Of a stretch of 64,000 nt of DNA, positions 9,388 to 17,936 are shown piece after piece. The notes beneath the pieces were generated by a model that saw only the letters and a program-made list of their open reading frames with translations, was not told where the DNA came from and did not search any database. Numbering within the stretch: position 1 is the first letter of the stretch; every line of letters starts with the position of its first letter. The translations under genes and the position numbers were made by a program. This DNA is from Anoxynatronum sibiricum (GTDB lineage: Bacteria > Bacillota > Clostridia > Peptostreptococcales > Tindalliaceae), in assembly GCF_039414295.1 (NCBI RefSeq), contig NZ_JBCITM010000009.1, forward strand, positions 101,875-165,874, read 5' to 3'.

Positions 9388-10593
9388 TTATTGATTTTCA
9401 GGCTCAGTCAGCACCAGTTCCCCTTCACTGAGACCAGCGATGATTTCGGTGCGGTTTCGTGTACTGAGGCCTGTGGTGACCTGACGGAGAACCGCTTCTT
9501 CATTATCCCAGATAAAGACGTGCTCTTCACCTTCCAGCCAGAAAACTGCTCGTTCTGGTACGGTCAGGGCATTTTCACGGGTTTCCCGAATGATTTCCAC
9601 GTCCACTTCGTAGCCAGGGCGCCACTGGGGATCCACCTGGTCCACTGCCACTTCAATGCGCACCCGCCGTTGCTCAATGCCCAGCTCCGATACTTTGGCA
9701 AATGCGGTGGGATGCACCTTGCGAATATGCCCTTTCACCGGGTCTGTTCCCAGATCCCGGTGGATCACCCGCACAGCCATGCCAGGTGCCACGCCGCTCA
9801 TTTCACGGGCCAGCAGGTCTGCTGTGATGTACAGCTGTTTCAGATCTCCAAGTTCCAGAAGGAGTTCACCCGGCTGCACGTAAGCGCCAGCTTCCACATG
9901 CCTTGCCAGAATGGTGCCGCCGACGGGGGCTTCCACAAAATAGGAGTCCTGCTGGGTGCGCAGGTGTTCCCGTTCCCGCTCCAACTGCCTGATACCTGCT
10001 TCATAACTGCCCCGGGCTGCGGGGCTGAGCGCGTCTTCAGAAGCTTCGAGACTCAGCGCTGCCTGTTCCACCGCCGATGCCAAATTGGTTTCTTCCAGCT
10101 GTGCTGCGATGAGTTCCTGTTGGCTGACAGCACCGGCATCATAAAGGGCCTGCACCCGATCCAGCTGTTTTCGGGATTCTTCCCACTGCTTTTCTGCCAG
10201 CTCCAGAGCTGCCTGAGCCTGCTGCGATCCACGATGGGCACTATCCATGGCAACCTGATAGGTACTCCGGGCGGCAGCCAGCTCATCCTCCAACCGGTTC
10301 AGGGCAGTGCGCCAGTCGCTGCTGTCGATTTCCACCAGCAGATCCCCCGCGTTTACTTCGTCACCGGGTTCCACTTCCAGGTTTCCGATTCGACCAGGCA
10401 GGTGAGCCACCACTTGCCGGTGATTGTCGGTGACAATCTCACCGATTTCTTCCACCATGTCTTCCAGATCCTCCCGTACCACGGGTGCTGTGGGGGGTGC
10501 TTCCGCCGGACGATTCATCCAGTAATATCCCCCTGCCGCTGCCACTGCCAGCAGCAGCAGGCCCACCACCAGCTTTTTCGCATGCTTTTTCAT
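9388..10593 (-). CDS. HlyD/MFP-family efflux adaptor subunit
   Basis: This 401-residue protein is a membrane-fusion-type adaptor working with the FtsX-type permease and ATPase encoded just upstream. An N-terminal signal anchor (KLVVGLLLLAVAAAGGYYW) is followed by a barrel-sandwich lipoyl half (GRIGNLEVEPGDEVNAGDLL), a long coiled-coil hairpin at about residues 90-215, the second lipoyl half (APVGGTILARHVEAGAYVQPG) and a beta-barrel domain. The ATG at 10593 is chosen for the AGAGGAGG nine bases before it. In Gram-positive bacteria such adaptors couple MacB-like machines that export peptides, toxins or lipids. The substrate is unknown. Confidence 0.85.
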   Translation of the reverse strand: MKKHAKKLVVGLLLLAVAAAGGYYWMNRPAEAPPTAPVVREDLEDMVEEIGEIVTDNHRQVVAHLPGRIGNLEVEPGDEVNAGDLLVEIDSSDWRTALNRLEDELAAARSTYQVAMDSAHRGSQQAQAALELAEKQWEESRKQLDRVQALYDAGAVSQQELIAAQLEETNLASAVEQAALSLEASEDALSPAARGSYEAGIRQLEREREHLRTQQDSYFVEAPVGGTILARHVEAGAYVQPGELLLELGDLKQLYITADLLAREMSGVAPGMAVRVIHRDLGTDPVKGHIRKVHPTAFAKVSELGIEQRRVRIEVAVDQVDPQWRPGYEVDVEIIRETRENALTVPERAVFWLEGEEHVFIWDNEEAVLRQVTTGLSTRNRTEIIAGLSEGELVLTEPENQ

Positions 10594-10619
10594 GTGATTT
10601 CCTCCTCTGACGTTCTTCA

Positions 10620-12977
10620 TCAGGTCATCCGGTTCTTCAGGGCTTCAATAAAGCTGAGATTCCTAATTTTCACAAAGGTGGCCATTTGTGCCACTGCCAC
10701 AAAGATGATGACTGCCACCACTGTCTGTAGCACCACCCGGTCAGAAACGGTTCCCGGCATGGCGTACACTTCGGTGCTCATGGATTCCATCATACTGGCC
10801 ATCATCCAGCGTCCCAGTGGAATTCCCATCAGAATTCCGAGAACGCTCACCAGGGTATTTTCCCGGGTGATCATCCGAAAGATTTCTTTTCGGTGAAAGC
10901 CCAGCACCCGCAGGGATGAAAACTCCATGATGCGTTCGTTGATACTGATAAGCGTAATGTTGTAGACAATGGCAAAACCGATGATGCCTCCCAGCATGAC
11001 CATGATCCCGATGGTGACCACAATCATCTCAGAGAACTCTTCAAACATTTCCTGCATTTGTCCCAGGGACTGAACCTGCTGCACATGATGGGCATCTTCC
11101 AAAATGGCCCCCAGGTCAGCATCGGTTTTCACCGACAGGCCGGTGATGTGGCCTGGATCCACCACCCACCGTTCCATGGTTTCCAAAGTCATGTACCCGT
11201 TCAGACCCAGGTATTGATTCACCGAGCCGCCGTATTCCATCCAAAAGTCATCACGGTCAGGCAGGTAATTTTTCACCAGCACCTGGTCGCCCGGTTCCAG
11301 TTCCAGCGACTTGGCAAAACCACTGGTAAGATACAGGCGGTCATGGTGCATCATCAGCGGTACCCCCGGTTCGCTTTCCAGGTGGTACATGTCACTGTCT
11401 GCGGGAATGCCCACCACGCTCACTGCTTTGCGGTGCCAGTCTTTTCGGATTTCAAGGGGCATTTCAATCCGGGGCTCAATGGCCTCCACATTTGCCAGCT
11501 GCCGGATTTCATGCAGGGTGTTCATCCCTGACATCCCTTTAAAATCGATATTATAGTCCATGGTATACATCTGACCGTACTGAATCTCGAAAATCTGTTG
11601 CCAGACGCCTCCCATGTTCATGGCCACCAGCGTGACTCCGTAGGTGAGGGCGATGCCCAAGGCCAGGGTGCCATACCGCCGCTTGTTGCGAAACAGGTTC
11701 CTGATCACCATTTTCCAGCTGAAGGCAATGCGCTTCCACAGGAAGGTGATGCGTTCAATCAACAACCGGTGGCCGTCCGCCGGTGGTTCAGGACGCATGG
11801 AATCTGCGGGATGAATCCCAATCACCCGTCGGGCACCCGCCAGGCCCGCCAGCACGCAGAAAACAACGGTGATGACCATGGCGGTCACATAAGATTCTGG
11901 AATAATGCGGGTTTCCAGCAAGGGCACGTTCATGTACTGGATGTAGAGCTGGACATAAATATCAGAGACCCAGGTGCCGGTGATGATGCCCAACAGCCCG
12001 CCTCCCATGCCTATGAGCAGGGAAAACTGAATGTAATGCGCCAAAATTTGTGCATTGGAATATCCCAGGGCTTTCATCACACCGATGGCCACCCGGTCGT
12101 TTTTCACCGTTCGTGACAGGACAATGTAAATGATCAGTGCCGCCACTGACATGAAGAGGGTGGGCAGTACCCGGGACATGGCTTTCACCTGGTTCAGTTC
12201 TTCTTCCATCATTCGGTAGCTCATGAGGTCATCCCGCTGCATCACCCGGCGAACGCCGTAACGGTCCAGGGCATCATCCAGGGCATCGGCCACCGCATCT
12301 GGATTGGCACCGGGTGTCAGGGTGATGAGAAGCTCGTTGTAGCTGTCCCGGTAGCCCAGCAGCGGCCCCAGCAGTTTTTCCGAGACGAAGAGGACACCAA
12401 AACCTTCCGGGTCAGGTAACAGGCTCTGTTCATTCTCCATAAGGTAGACAAATTCGGGATGTCCTGCAAATCCAATCACTTCCAGGGGGACTTCCCGGCC
12501 GTTCATGTAAGGTGTCATGATATCTCCCAGCTGAATGCCTCTGGCATTCGAAAACTGTTCCAGCACAGTAACTGCATGGGTTTCGTTCCGCACCATCCGC
12601 CCTTCAATGGGATAGAGGGCACTGATGGGGTTATCTGTATCGGGAACTGAGATCACCCGCACCCTTACCCGCTCGTCGGGGTCGTCGGTGACAAAGGGAA
12701 CATCCACACTGACACGGCCCTCCACATGGGCGATCCCTTCCATGCGCAATACGTCATACAGCGCATTGGCGGGAATGCGGGTGAGCTGCACCTGCATGTC
12801 GGCCAACCGGGTAATGTCATAGAAATCACGGATGGAGTTTTCCAGATTAATGGCGGTCATATGACTGGAGATCAGCGCCATGAGCGCCAGGGTCATCACC
12901 ACGATGATGGAAATCACCTGACCCCTGATGCTGATCATCATGCGAAAGAGCCGCCTGGTGAGGGGAGACAGTCGCAT
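10620..12977 (-). CDS. FtsX-family ABC permease with two FtsX domains
   Basis: This 785-residue permease has an N-terminal membrane helix (about 14-36), a large extracytoplasmic domain, a cluster of three helices around 270-390 (first FtsX domain), a second anchor and extracytoplasmic domain beginning near 430, and a final three-helix FtsX domain at about 665-780. This duplicated layout is that of mechanotransmission-type ABC systems that act on lipoproteins, peptides or lipids rather than simple import. The ATG shares one base with the stop of the ATPase gene (TAATG), so the two are translationally coupled. The adaptor follows immediately. Substrate is not deducible. Confidence 0.86.
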   Translation of the reverse strand: MRLSPLTRRLFRMMISIRGQVISIIVVMTLALMALISSHMTAINLENSIRDFYDITRLADMQVQLTRIPANALYDVLRMEGIAHVEGRVSVDVPFVTDDPDERVRVRVISVPDTDNPISALYPIEGRMVRNETHAVTVLEQFSNARGIQLGDIMTPYMNGREVPLEVIGFAGHPEFVYLMENEQSLLPDPEGFGVLFVSEKLLGPLLGYRDSYNELLITLTPGANPDAVADALDDALDRYGVRRVMQRDDLMSYRMMEEELNQVKAMSRVLPTLFMSVAALIIYIVLSRTVKNDRVAIGVMKALGYSNAQILAHYIQFSLLIGMGGGLLGIITGTWVSDIYVQLYIQYMNVPLLETRIIPESYVTAMVITVVFCVLAGLAGARRVIGIHPADSMRPEPPADGHRLLIERITFLWKRIAFSWKMVIRNLFRNKRRYGTLALGIALTYGVTLVAMNMGGVWQQIFEIQYGQMYTMDYNIDFKGMSGMNTLHEIRQLANVEAIEPRIEMPLEIRKDWHRKAVSVVGIPADSDMYHLESEPGVPLMMHHDRLYLTSGFAKSLELEPGDQVLVKNYLPDRDDFWMEYGGSVNQYLGLNGYMTLETMERWVVDPGHITGLSVKTDADLGAILEDAHHVQQVQSLGQMQEMFEEFSEMIVVTIGIMVMLGGIIGFAIVYNITLISINERIMEFSSLRVLGFHRKEIFRMITRENTLVSVLGILMGIPLGRWMMASMMESMSTEVYAMPGTVSDRVVLQTVVAVIIFVAVAQMATFVKIRNLSFIEALKNRMT

Positions 12978-13747
12978 TACCACTCAATCCTTTCTGGCGG
13001 TACCGGGTTCTCGTTGACGGTGATATCGGTGATTTCGCCGCTGCGCATGCGAATCACCCGGTCACCCATGGCGCCCACAGGGGTATTGTGGGTAATGATG
13101 ACAACGGTTTTGTTGTAGGTCAGATTCACTTCTTTCAGCAACTCCAAAATGCGGATACCCGTTTCAAAGTCGAGGGCTCCTGTTGGTTCATCACATAACA
13201 GCAGCAGGGGGTTCTTTGCCACCGCACGGGCAATGGCCACCCGTTGTTGTTCACCGCCGCTGAGCTGGGAAGGGAAATGGTCGGCCCGTTCCGAGAGCCC
13301 CACCTTGCCCATCACTTCATCCAAGTTCAGAGAGGTGTCGCAAATTTCTGTGGCCAGTTCCACATTCTCACGGGCTGTCAGATTGGCCATCAAATTATAA
13401 AACTGAAAGACAAACCCCACTCCGTTTCGCCGGTACTGGGTCAACTGTCGATCGGAAAAACTGGTCAACTCTTTTTCCTGTACATATACCTGCCCTGAAG
13501 TGGGAGTGTCCATCCCTCCCAGAATATTCAGCAACGTGCTTTTCCCGGAACCGCTGGGCCCCAGAATCACCACAAACTCGCCTTCATACAAATCAAAGGT
13601 GGCGTTTTTCAGAGCGCGCACCTCCACTTCACCCATCTGGTATGTCTTGTTCAGGTTTTCAGACCGGATCAGCACCGGCCGCTGACCGGGCTGTGTCGAA
13701 ACTTCTTTTATGGTTGCTTTATTTTTGGTGTGATTGAAGCCAAACAT
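12977..13747 (-). CDS. ABC transporter ATP-binding subunit (LolD/MacB-like)
   Basis: This 256-residue ATPase powers the FtsX permease encoded next. Walker A is GPSGSGKST, the Q-loop region VGFVFQFYNL, the signature LSGGEQQRVAIARA, Walker B LLLCDEPTGALD and the switch histidine IITHN. The first 28 residues before the nucleotide-binding core are an unusual basic extension. The start is well supported by AAAGGAGG. It lies 49 bases after the TetR gene on the same strand, so regulator, ATPase, permease and adaptor probably form one transcript. Confidence 0.92.
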   Translation of the reverse strand: MFGFNHTKNKATIKEVSTQPGQRPVLIRSENLNKTYQMGEVEVRALKNATFDLYEGEFVVILGPSGSGKSTLLNILGGMDTPTSGQVYVQEKELTSFSDRQLTQYRRNGVGFVFQFYNLMANLTARENVELATEICDTSLNLDEVMGKVGLSERADHFPSQLSGGEQQRVAIARAVAKNPLLLLCDEPTGALDFETGIRILELLKEVNLTYNKTVVIITHNTPVGAMGDRVIRMRSGEITDITVNENPVPPERIEW

Positions 13748-13796
13748 GGTGCCCCTCCTTTAACTCCCAACTGATGCCCGTGATCCGTGGAATGAA

Positions 13797-14456
13797 TTAC
13801 CCGGTGGTTATTTCGTCTTTGTTTTGGTGTTGACTCCCTTGCTGCTCCTCTGTTTTTGACAGTGCCCATGGCAGCCTGATGTCTGACATAATGCCCCGGC
13901 TGATGAAATGAAACAATTTGATGTTGAAATCCAATAGTTCCTCATGGTGAATTTCTCCCTGCTTGATCAACCCCATAATTCCGACGGTGAGCACATCCAG
14001 CATCATTGCCACGAAAGCCGGGTCGGCTTCCTGTATTTCTCCCGCTGCCTTTCCCTGTTCAAGGATATCTGTCAGCAGTTTAACTGTTGTTTCCCGTTTA
14101 TAGGCGGCAATTTCCTGCAGCAGATGGGGTTTGTCGTACAAGTCATGATAAAACTCTGGCGTAACGGTTTTGGAAACGACGAATCCTTTTTCAAAATATG
14201 CTTTCAGGCGGCTGTAGGTATCCGGCTGACGCCGTAGCTCCTGAGATACTTCTTCGTTGAAGCGGCGTACCATTTCCAGGGTGATCTCTTTAAACAACTC
14301 CTCTTTGGAATTAAAATGATTGTAGATAGTCATTTTGCTGATGCCGGCTGCTGCTGCAATTTCTTCCATGGTGACGGCTTTCAGCCCTTTTTCAAAAAAA
14401 AGCCGTTCTGCCTGTTCAAGCAGGCGCTGGTGTTTCAACTCCCATTGTGTGGCCAT
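13797..14456 (-). CDS. TetR-family repressor of the efflux operon
   Basis: This 219-residue regulator has a TetR N-terminal DNA-binding domain (helix-turn-helix at about residues 25-50, MEEIAAAAGISKMTIYNHF) and a divergent ligand-binding C-terminal domain ending in a polar tail. The ATG at 14456 is preferred over the GTG three codons upstream because of GGGAGG eight bases before it. It is the first gene of the operon encoding an ATPase, FtsX permease and adaptor, so autoregulation together with the exporter is likely. A strong promoter lies upstream with a dyad over the presumed start of transcription. The inducer is unknown. Confidence 0.85.
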   Translation of the reverse strand: MATQWELKHQRLLEQAERLFFEKGLKAVTMEEIAAAAGISKMTIYNHFNSKEELFKEITLEMVRRFNEEVSQELRRQPDTYSRLKAYFEKGFVVSKTVTPEFYHDLYDKPHLLQEIAAYKRETTVKLLTDILEQGKAAGEIQEADPAFVAMMLDVLTVGIMGLIKQGEIHHEELLDFNIKLFHFISRGIMSDIRLPWALSKTEEQQGSQHQNKDEITTG

Positions 14457-14539
14457 AAACCACACCTCCCTCCGTGATCAACGTGTTCTTTGGATCCCTT
14501 CTGATACGACTGTATACATGTGACCAATGGGGATTATTT

Positions 14540-14603
14540 ATACTTTTATACTCAAATAGTCCATTAGTTGATTTTATTGTAAACTTTTTTCGGCATTCGT
14601 CAA
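14540..14603 (-). promoter_or_regulatory. Promoter and possible operator of the TetR-ABC operon
   Basis: On the minus strand TTGACG (14603-14598) and TACAAT (14581-14576) are 16 bases apart, a near-consensus sigma-A promoter. Downstream of the -10 an imperfect dyad (ACTAATGG against CCATTGGT, separated by an AT-rich stretch) could be the TetR operator. The promoter is clear; the operator is a guess. Confidence 0.65.
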
Positions 14604-14654
14604 GGGTTTTTTTGAATTTTCTCGATTGATTTTGAAATCTTTTCTCAAAAACAT

Positions 14655-14677
14655 AAAAAACCGCCCGCGGGCAGTTG
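14655..14677 (-). terminator. Intrinsic terminator of the TagO/WecA-type gene (distal copy)
   Basis: On the minus strand ACTGCC and GGCGGT form a six-pair stem with a CGCG loop, followed by six T residues. It is the distal of two related hairpin copies that flank a short TGAAGAC/GTCTTCA element. Confidence 0.7.
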
Positions 14678-14730
14678 CAGATTGAAGACCACCCTCTTTG
14701 TCTTCAGCCCAAAACCCCCTGAGGCAGTTG
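14657..14730 (-). repeat. Terminator-associated repeat, copy D (minimal, 24-nt core)
   Basis: The core at 14683-14706 is only the two ends TGAAGAC and GTCTTCA around ten bases. It is flanked by direct copies of the tagO terminator hairpin: 14657-14677 and 14711-14730 match at about 17 of 21 positions. The copy nearer the gene (14711-14730) has lost a good stem. The same architecture is seen at 17653-17910 and 51342-51511, so I interpret it as the smallest, internally deleted member of the family. Confidence 0.65.
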
Positions 14731-14785
14731 AAACAGCAGTTATGATTAAATTGAAGCCGAACCGAAGTTGAAGACGGAACGCATT

Positions 14786-15811
14786 TTAAGAGGTGCGCTT
14801 CAGCAGTCCCGCACGAATCATGGCCATCATGAGAATCAGAGTAACCACCAGCAGCATGGCAATGGATGTGGTGCGACTGGCCCCGGAAATAAAAATGGCA
14901 CTCACCCCAAGAAACAGGCTGAAACCGTACAGAATCCAGACAGTTTGCCGGTGGGAAAAGCCTTGGGCCAGCAGCCGATGGTGCAAATGCCCTTTGTCTG
15001 CTTCCATGATGGGTCGTTTGTTCACCATGCGCCGGAGAATGGCAAAGGCAGTATCAAAGATGGGAACTCCCAGTGCCAGGACGGGAATGGCAACAGCGAT
15101 GGTGGTGGCGCTTTTAATCACCCCTTCAATGGAGATGGAGGCCAGCACAAAACCAATGAGGAGAGAGCCTGTGTCACCCATGAAAATAGTGGCGGGGTGC
15201 GAATTGTGGGGTAAAAAACCCAGGGAAGCTCCCGCCAAAATCATCAGCAGCACTGCCACTTCCGGTTGGCCGTTCATATAGGCGACGGCTGCCAAGGACA
15301 AGGATGCAATGCCGGCCACTCCGGCTGCCAGGCCGTCCAGCCCGTCGATGAGATTGACGGTATTGGTGATCCCCACAATCCAAAACAAGGTGGCAGGAAT
15401 GGCCAGGGGGCCCAGTGCCACTATGGGTTTGGATGCAGAAAGAAAATTGGTGATGAACTCAATGCGAACACCACCGGCCATCACCAGTAACGCTGCACAG
15501 ATCTGCAATGAGAGCTTCAGTTTTGCCGGCAGGGGACGGACATCATCCACCATTCCCATACCTGCCATGAGGGTGGCTCCTCCCAGCAGGGTCACCATTT
15601 GCCGGTCAAGGTCCATCATCAGCAGTGACACTGCCAGAAAAGCAGCGTAGATGGCCAGCCCGCCCAGCCGTGGAATGGGTTTTCGGTGAACCCGTCGGTT
15701 ATCTTTCGGAACGTCAATAGCCCCTAACCGATAGGCAGCCCGCCGGGCAAGGGGTGTTGTCAAATAAGCAATCAGCGCCGACAAAGCCAGCGCAATCATC
15801 AGTCGATCCAT
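14786..15811 (-). CDS. tagO: Undecaprenyl-phosphate GlcNAc/sugar-1-phosphate transferase (MraY/WecA/TagO family)
   Basis: This 341-residue polytopic membrane enzyme transfers an N-acetylaminosugar phosphate from UDP-sugar to undecaprenyl phosphate, the first step of teichoic acid or other cell-wall glycopolymer synthesis. Visible hallmarks are an N-terminal VPKDNRRVHRKPIPRLGG motif, the catalytic VNLIDGLDGLAAG loop, MGDTGSL and the late KGHLHHRLL motif typical of WecA/TagO. Eleven or so hydrophobic segments are present. The ATG at 15811 lies ten bases after the dCMP deaminase stop; its ribosome-binding site (GGGGAG) is distant, suggesting coupling to that gene. The exact sugar is not determinable. 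Confidence 0.88.
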   Translation of the reverse strand: MDRLMIALALSALIAYLTTPLARRAAYRLGAIDVPKDNRRVHRKPIPRLGGLAIYAAFLAVSLLMMDLDRQMVTLLGGATLMAGMGMVDDVRPLPAKLKLSLQICAALLVMAGGVRIEFITNFLSASKPIVALGPLAIPATLFWIVGITNTVNLIDGLDGLAAGVAGIASLSLAAVAYMNGQPEVAVLLMILAGASLGFLPHNSHPATIFMGDTGSLLIGFVLASISIEGVIKSATTIAVAIPVLALGVPIFDTAFAILRRMVNKRPIMEADKGHLHHRLLAQGFSHRQTVWILYGFSLFLGVSAIFISGASRTTSIAMLLVVTLILMMAMIRAGLLKRTS

Positions 15812-15821
15812 AATGGTCAGG

Positions 15822-16280
15822 TCACTCCCCGGAAATCAGGTTATCCAGCAAAGTCAGGGTGATGCCGGCTTCCTGCAGCATCTGTTCCGCCAGGGCATCG
15901 GGATAGGCTCCTTTGATCACGACGGCTTTCACGCCGGCATTGATCATCATTTTGGCACAGATCACGCATGGCTGATGGGTCACGTACAGCAGGCTGCCGT
16001 TGATGGATGTGCCATGAAGAGCCGCTTGAATAATGGCATTCTGCTCTGCGTGGAGACCACGGCACATTTCATGCTGCTGCCCCGATGGAATCCCCAGTTG
16101 TTGGCGCAGACATCCGGTTTCCTGACAGTGAGCCATGCCAGAAGGGGCACCATTGTACCCGCTGGCAAGAATCCTTCTGTCTTTCACCAACACTGCTCCC
16201 ACCTGACGACGCAGGCAGGTGGACCGCTTCGCCACCACTTCTGCCATTTCCATAAAATAATGATCCCAGTCCGGTCGCAT
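15822..16280 (-). CDS. comEB: dCMP/cytidine deaminase-family protein (ComEB-like)
   Basis: This 152-residue protein is a zinc-dependent deoxycytidylate deaminase, supplying dUMP for thymidylate synthesis. Zinc-site motifs HAEQNAII and PCVICAKMMINAG are intact, and the insertion with two cysteines and a histidine (HCQETGCLRQQ) matches the second zinc site of dCMP deaminases. The ATG at 16280 (MRPDWDHYF) is chosen for AGGAGG six bases upstream rather than the ORF start at 16304. It precedes the TagO-type gene by ten bases. The name ComEB reflects family usage; no competence genes are nearby. Confidence 0.87.
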   Translation of the reverse strand: MRPDWDHYFMEMAEVVAKRSTCLRRQVGAVLVKDRRILASGYNGAPSGMAHCQETGCLRQQLGIPSGQQHEMCRGLHAEQNAIIQAALHGTSINGSLLYVTHQPCVICAKMMINAGVKAVVIKGAYPDALAEQMLQEAGITLTLLDNLISGE

Positions 16281-16387
16281 GAAAAGCCTCCTGCCTGCTG
16301 ACATGTTGATAATCTCAAGAACGCAAAGCCGCTTTCATTATACCCTTCCTGAAGACCGGTGGCAAGGGACAAGTATTTCTCTGACCG

Positions 16388-17371
16388 TTAGGGATCCTTT
16401 CGTTTTATACGCACCACAAAACGAACGCCATTTCCCTTTTCAATGGTCAGTGCGCCGCTCATTTGCAGGGCCAGCATTTCCACCATTTCAAGTCCAAAAC
16501 CTCCCGCCCCGGTTTTATTCATTTTTTCCGGCATGCCTTTTCCAAAATCCTGTACCGCCAGTTCAATCATGTCACCCATTTGAAGCACCGAGATCACCAC
16601 ACTGCCTTCCTGATCCTCTCCATAGGCATATTTCATGGCATTGGTGAAGAGTTCGTTCATCATAATCCCCAGGGGAAACAACAGTCGGCTGTCAAGCATC
16701 ATCTCATCCACTTCCAGATGCACCCGAATACGTTCGTGTTTTGAAAAGGTGCTTTTCACTTCATTGATCAGCGCCTGAAGGTATTTTTCCACCGAGAGGG
16801 TGTGAAAATCTTCTGATCGATACAGTTTATCGTAAATCACCATCATGGTTTGAATCCGGCTTCGGGCATCTTTTAAAGCCGCTTCGGCAGCGGTGTTGCC
16901 AACGGCTTCTGCCTGGAGGGTGAGCATCATCACCATATTGTTCATGTTGTTTTTGATGCGGTGGTGCACTTCCCGCAGCAGCAGCTCTTTTTCCTGCAGG
17001 AGTTTTTGCAGCTGTCGTTGTGTTGCCAGTCCTTTTGACGGCGTCTGCTTCACCCGGTAACGCCTGACGGTCTTCCTGTCAGTCTGGTTATTCCCACCAT
17101 TCACAAGAATGATCAGAAACCCGCTTTTTTGATTGCCCAGTTTGACGGGGACTCGGTAAAAGTGCGTATTGTTCACTTCTTCCCATTCTGATTCATGCCG
17201 GCCGATGATCTCTTCTTTCGAGCCACCAGTCATGGCTACCCCCGCCGGATTAGCATCGACAAGATGACCTGTTTCGTCTATTGCAAAAGCCGGACACGAA
17301 AAAAGTTCCATCAATTGAGGCAGCAGATCTTCGTTATTCGGAATCTTAAGCCGATCCAGTTGACTTTCCAT
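16388..17371 (-). CDS. Cytoplasmic sensor histidine kinase, HisKA_2 type with N-terminal PAS-like domain
   Basis: This 327-residue kinase has no membrane segment. Residues about 15-95 form a PAS-like sensor (CPAFAIDETGHLVDANPAG), followed by a HisKA_2 dimerisation helix with phospho-acceptor His136 in EVHHRIKNNM, and a HATPase_c domain with N-box MNELFTNAMKYAY and G-box GFGLEMVEML. Kinases of this class (EutW, PdtaS) commonly phosphorylate ANTAR-domain response regulators. No response regulator is adjacent, but an ANTAR regulator is encoded in the glutamine synthetase operon at 28304-28891, and this gene lies downstream of gltB. I infer a partnership in nitrogen control. GGGAGG precedes the start. 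Confidence 0.87.
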   Translation of the reverse strand: MESQLDRLKIPNNEDLLPQLMELFSCPAFAIDETGHLVDANPAGVAMTGGSKEEIIGRHESEWEEVNNTHFYRVPVKLGNQKSGFLIILVNGGNNQTDRKTVRRYRVKQTPSKGLATQRQLQKLLQEKELLLREVHHRIKNNMNNMVMMLTLQAEAVGNTAAEAALKDARSRIQTMMVIYDKLYRSEDFHTLSVEKYLQALINEVKSTFSKHERIRVHLEVDEMMLDSRLLFPLGIMMNELFTNAMKYAYGEDQEGSVVISVLQMGDMIELAVQDFGKGMPEKMNKTGAGGFGLEMVEMLALQMSGALTIEKGNGVRFVVRIKRKDP

Positions 17372-17652
17372 GAACAGGACCTCCCAGAGATCTCACCTTG
17401 CGACACCAATAACACCTGCTGTCTTATTTCAGAAATATCACTGCAGCGGCCATCTGAGATTACATCAGAAATGGGCATTACATTTATTACCCGTTTCCAA
17501 CCCATAATCAACGGTGCCGTCATTTATATCTACATTATATACCAAATATGCTAACATGTGCCGGAATATTCCACCACAAGTAAGCAACATTGTCTTCAGC
17601 AGGGTTGCTGTTGACAATCCATTTTAACATTCTATTTTCTTTTCACACAAAA
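17372..17652. other. Intergenic region upstream of the HisKA_2 kinase
   Basis: No gene is visible. A TATAAT is readable on the minus strand near 17530-17540 without a good -35 partner and may drive the kinase gene. The rest is AT-rich. Confidence 0.35.
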
Positions 17653-17910
17653 ACTGCCGATGGGATATCGACAGTTGAGACTGTAGACAAAGTAAGATGA
17701 AGACAAGGGGTTTGGTAAAGGACAGCCTTGGAAATCTTGTCAGTGTTTTTTCGAAAAGATGAGAAAACCGCCAGCGCCTGCTGTTTGAGCACAGCGAGTT
17801 CAGGCGCTGTTTTCGAGACTTTCGACTAAAAACACACAAGATTGGAATCAGCTGTTCTGGCCAAATCCCTTTGTCTTCAACCTCAGCTGCCGATGGGATA
17901 TCGGCAGCTG
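17653..17910 (-). repeat. Terminator-associated repeat, copy B (long form, 182-nt core)
   Basis: Read on the minus strand after gltB, the order is hairpin, core, hairpin. The proximal hairpin (17910-17884) is a perfect 11-bp stem CAGCTGCCGAT with a 5-base loop but has no T-run. The core (17879-17698) starts with TGAAGACAAAGGG and ends with GTCTTCA plus a 20-base tail, and shares both arms with copy A. The distal hairpin (17675-17653) repeats the same stem-loop sequence and carries five T residues. An extra segment of about 87 bases inside contains its own hairpin (17772-17780 with 17801-17809). No protein is encoded. Confidence 0.75.
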
Positions 17911-17936
17911 CCATCATGTCATGTCATGGAAACAGC

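Noticed and set aside
9391..10896. 501-codon open frame opposite the HlyD-type adaptor gene
   Set aside because: It is antisense to a clear adaptor gene, rich in His, Phe and Cys as expected for a shadow frame.
17653..17910. CRISPR-like array suggested by repeated hairpins
   Set aside because: There are only two hairpin copies with a single, long, self-complementary spacer; no cas genes are nearby.
17624..17917. Open reading frame of 97 codons on the minus strand
   Set aside because: It lies wholly inside the non-coding repeat copy B and its hairpins, with no ribosome-binding site.
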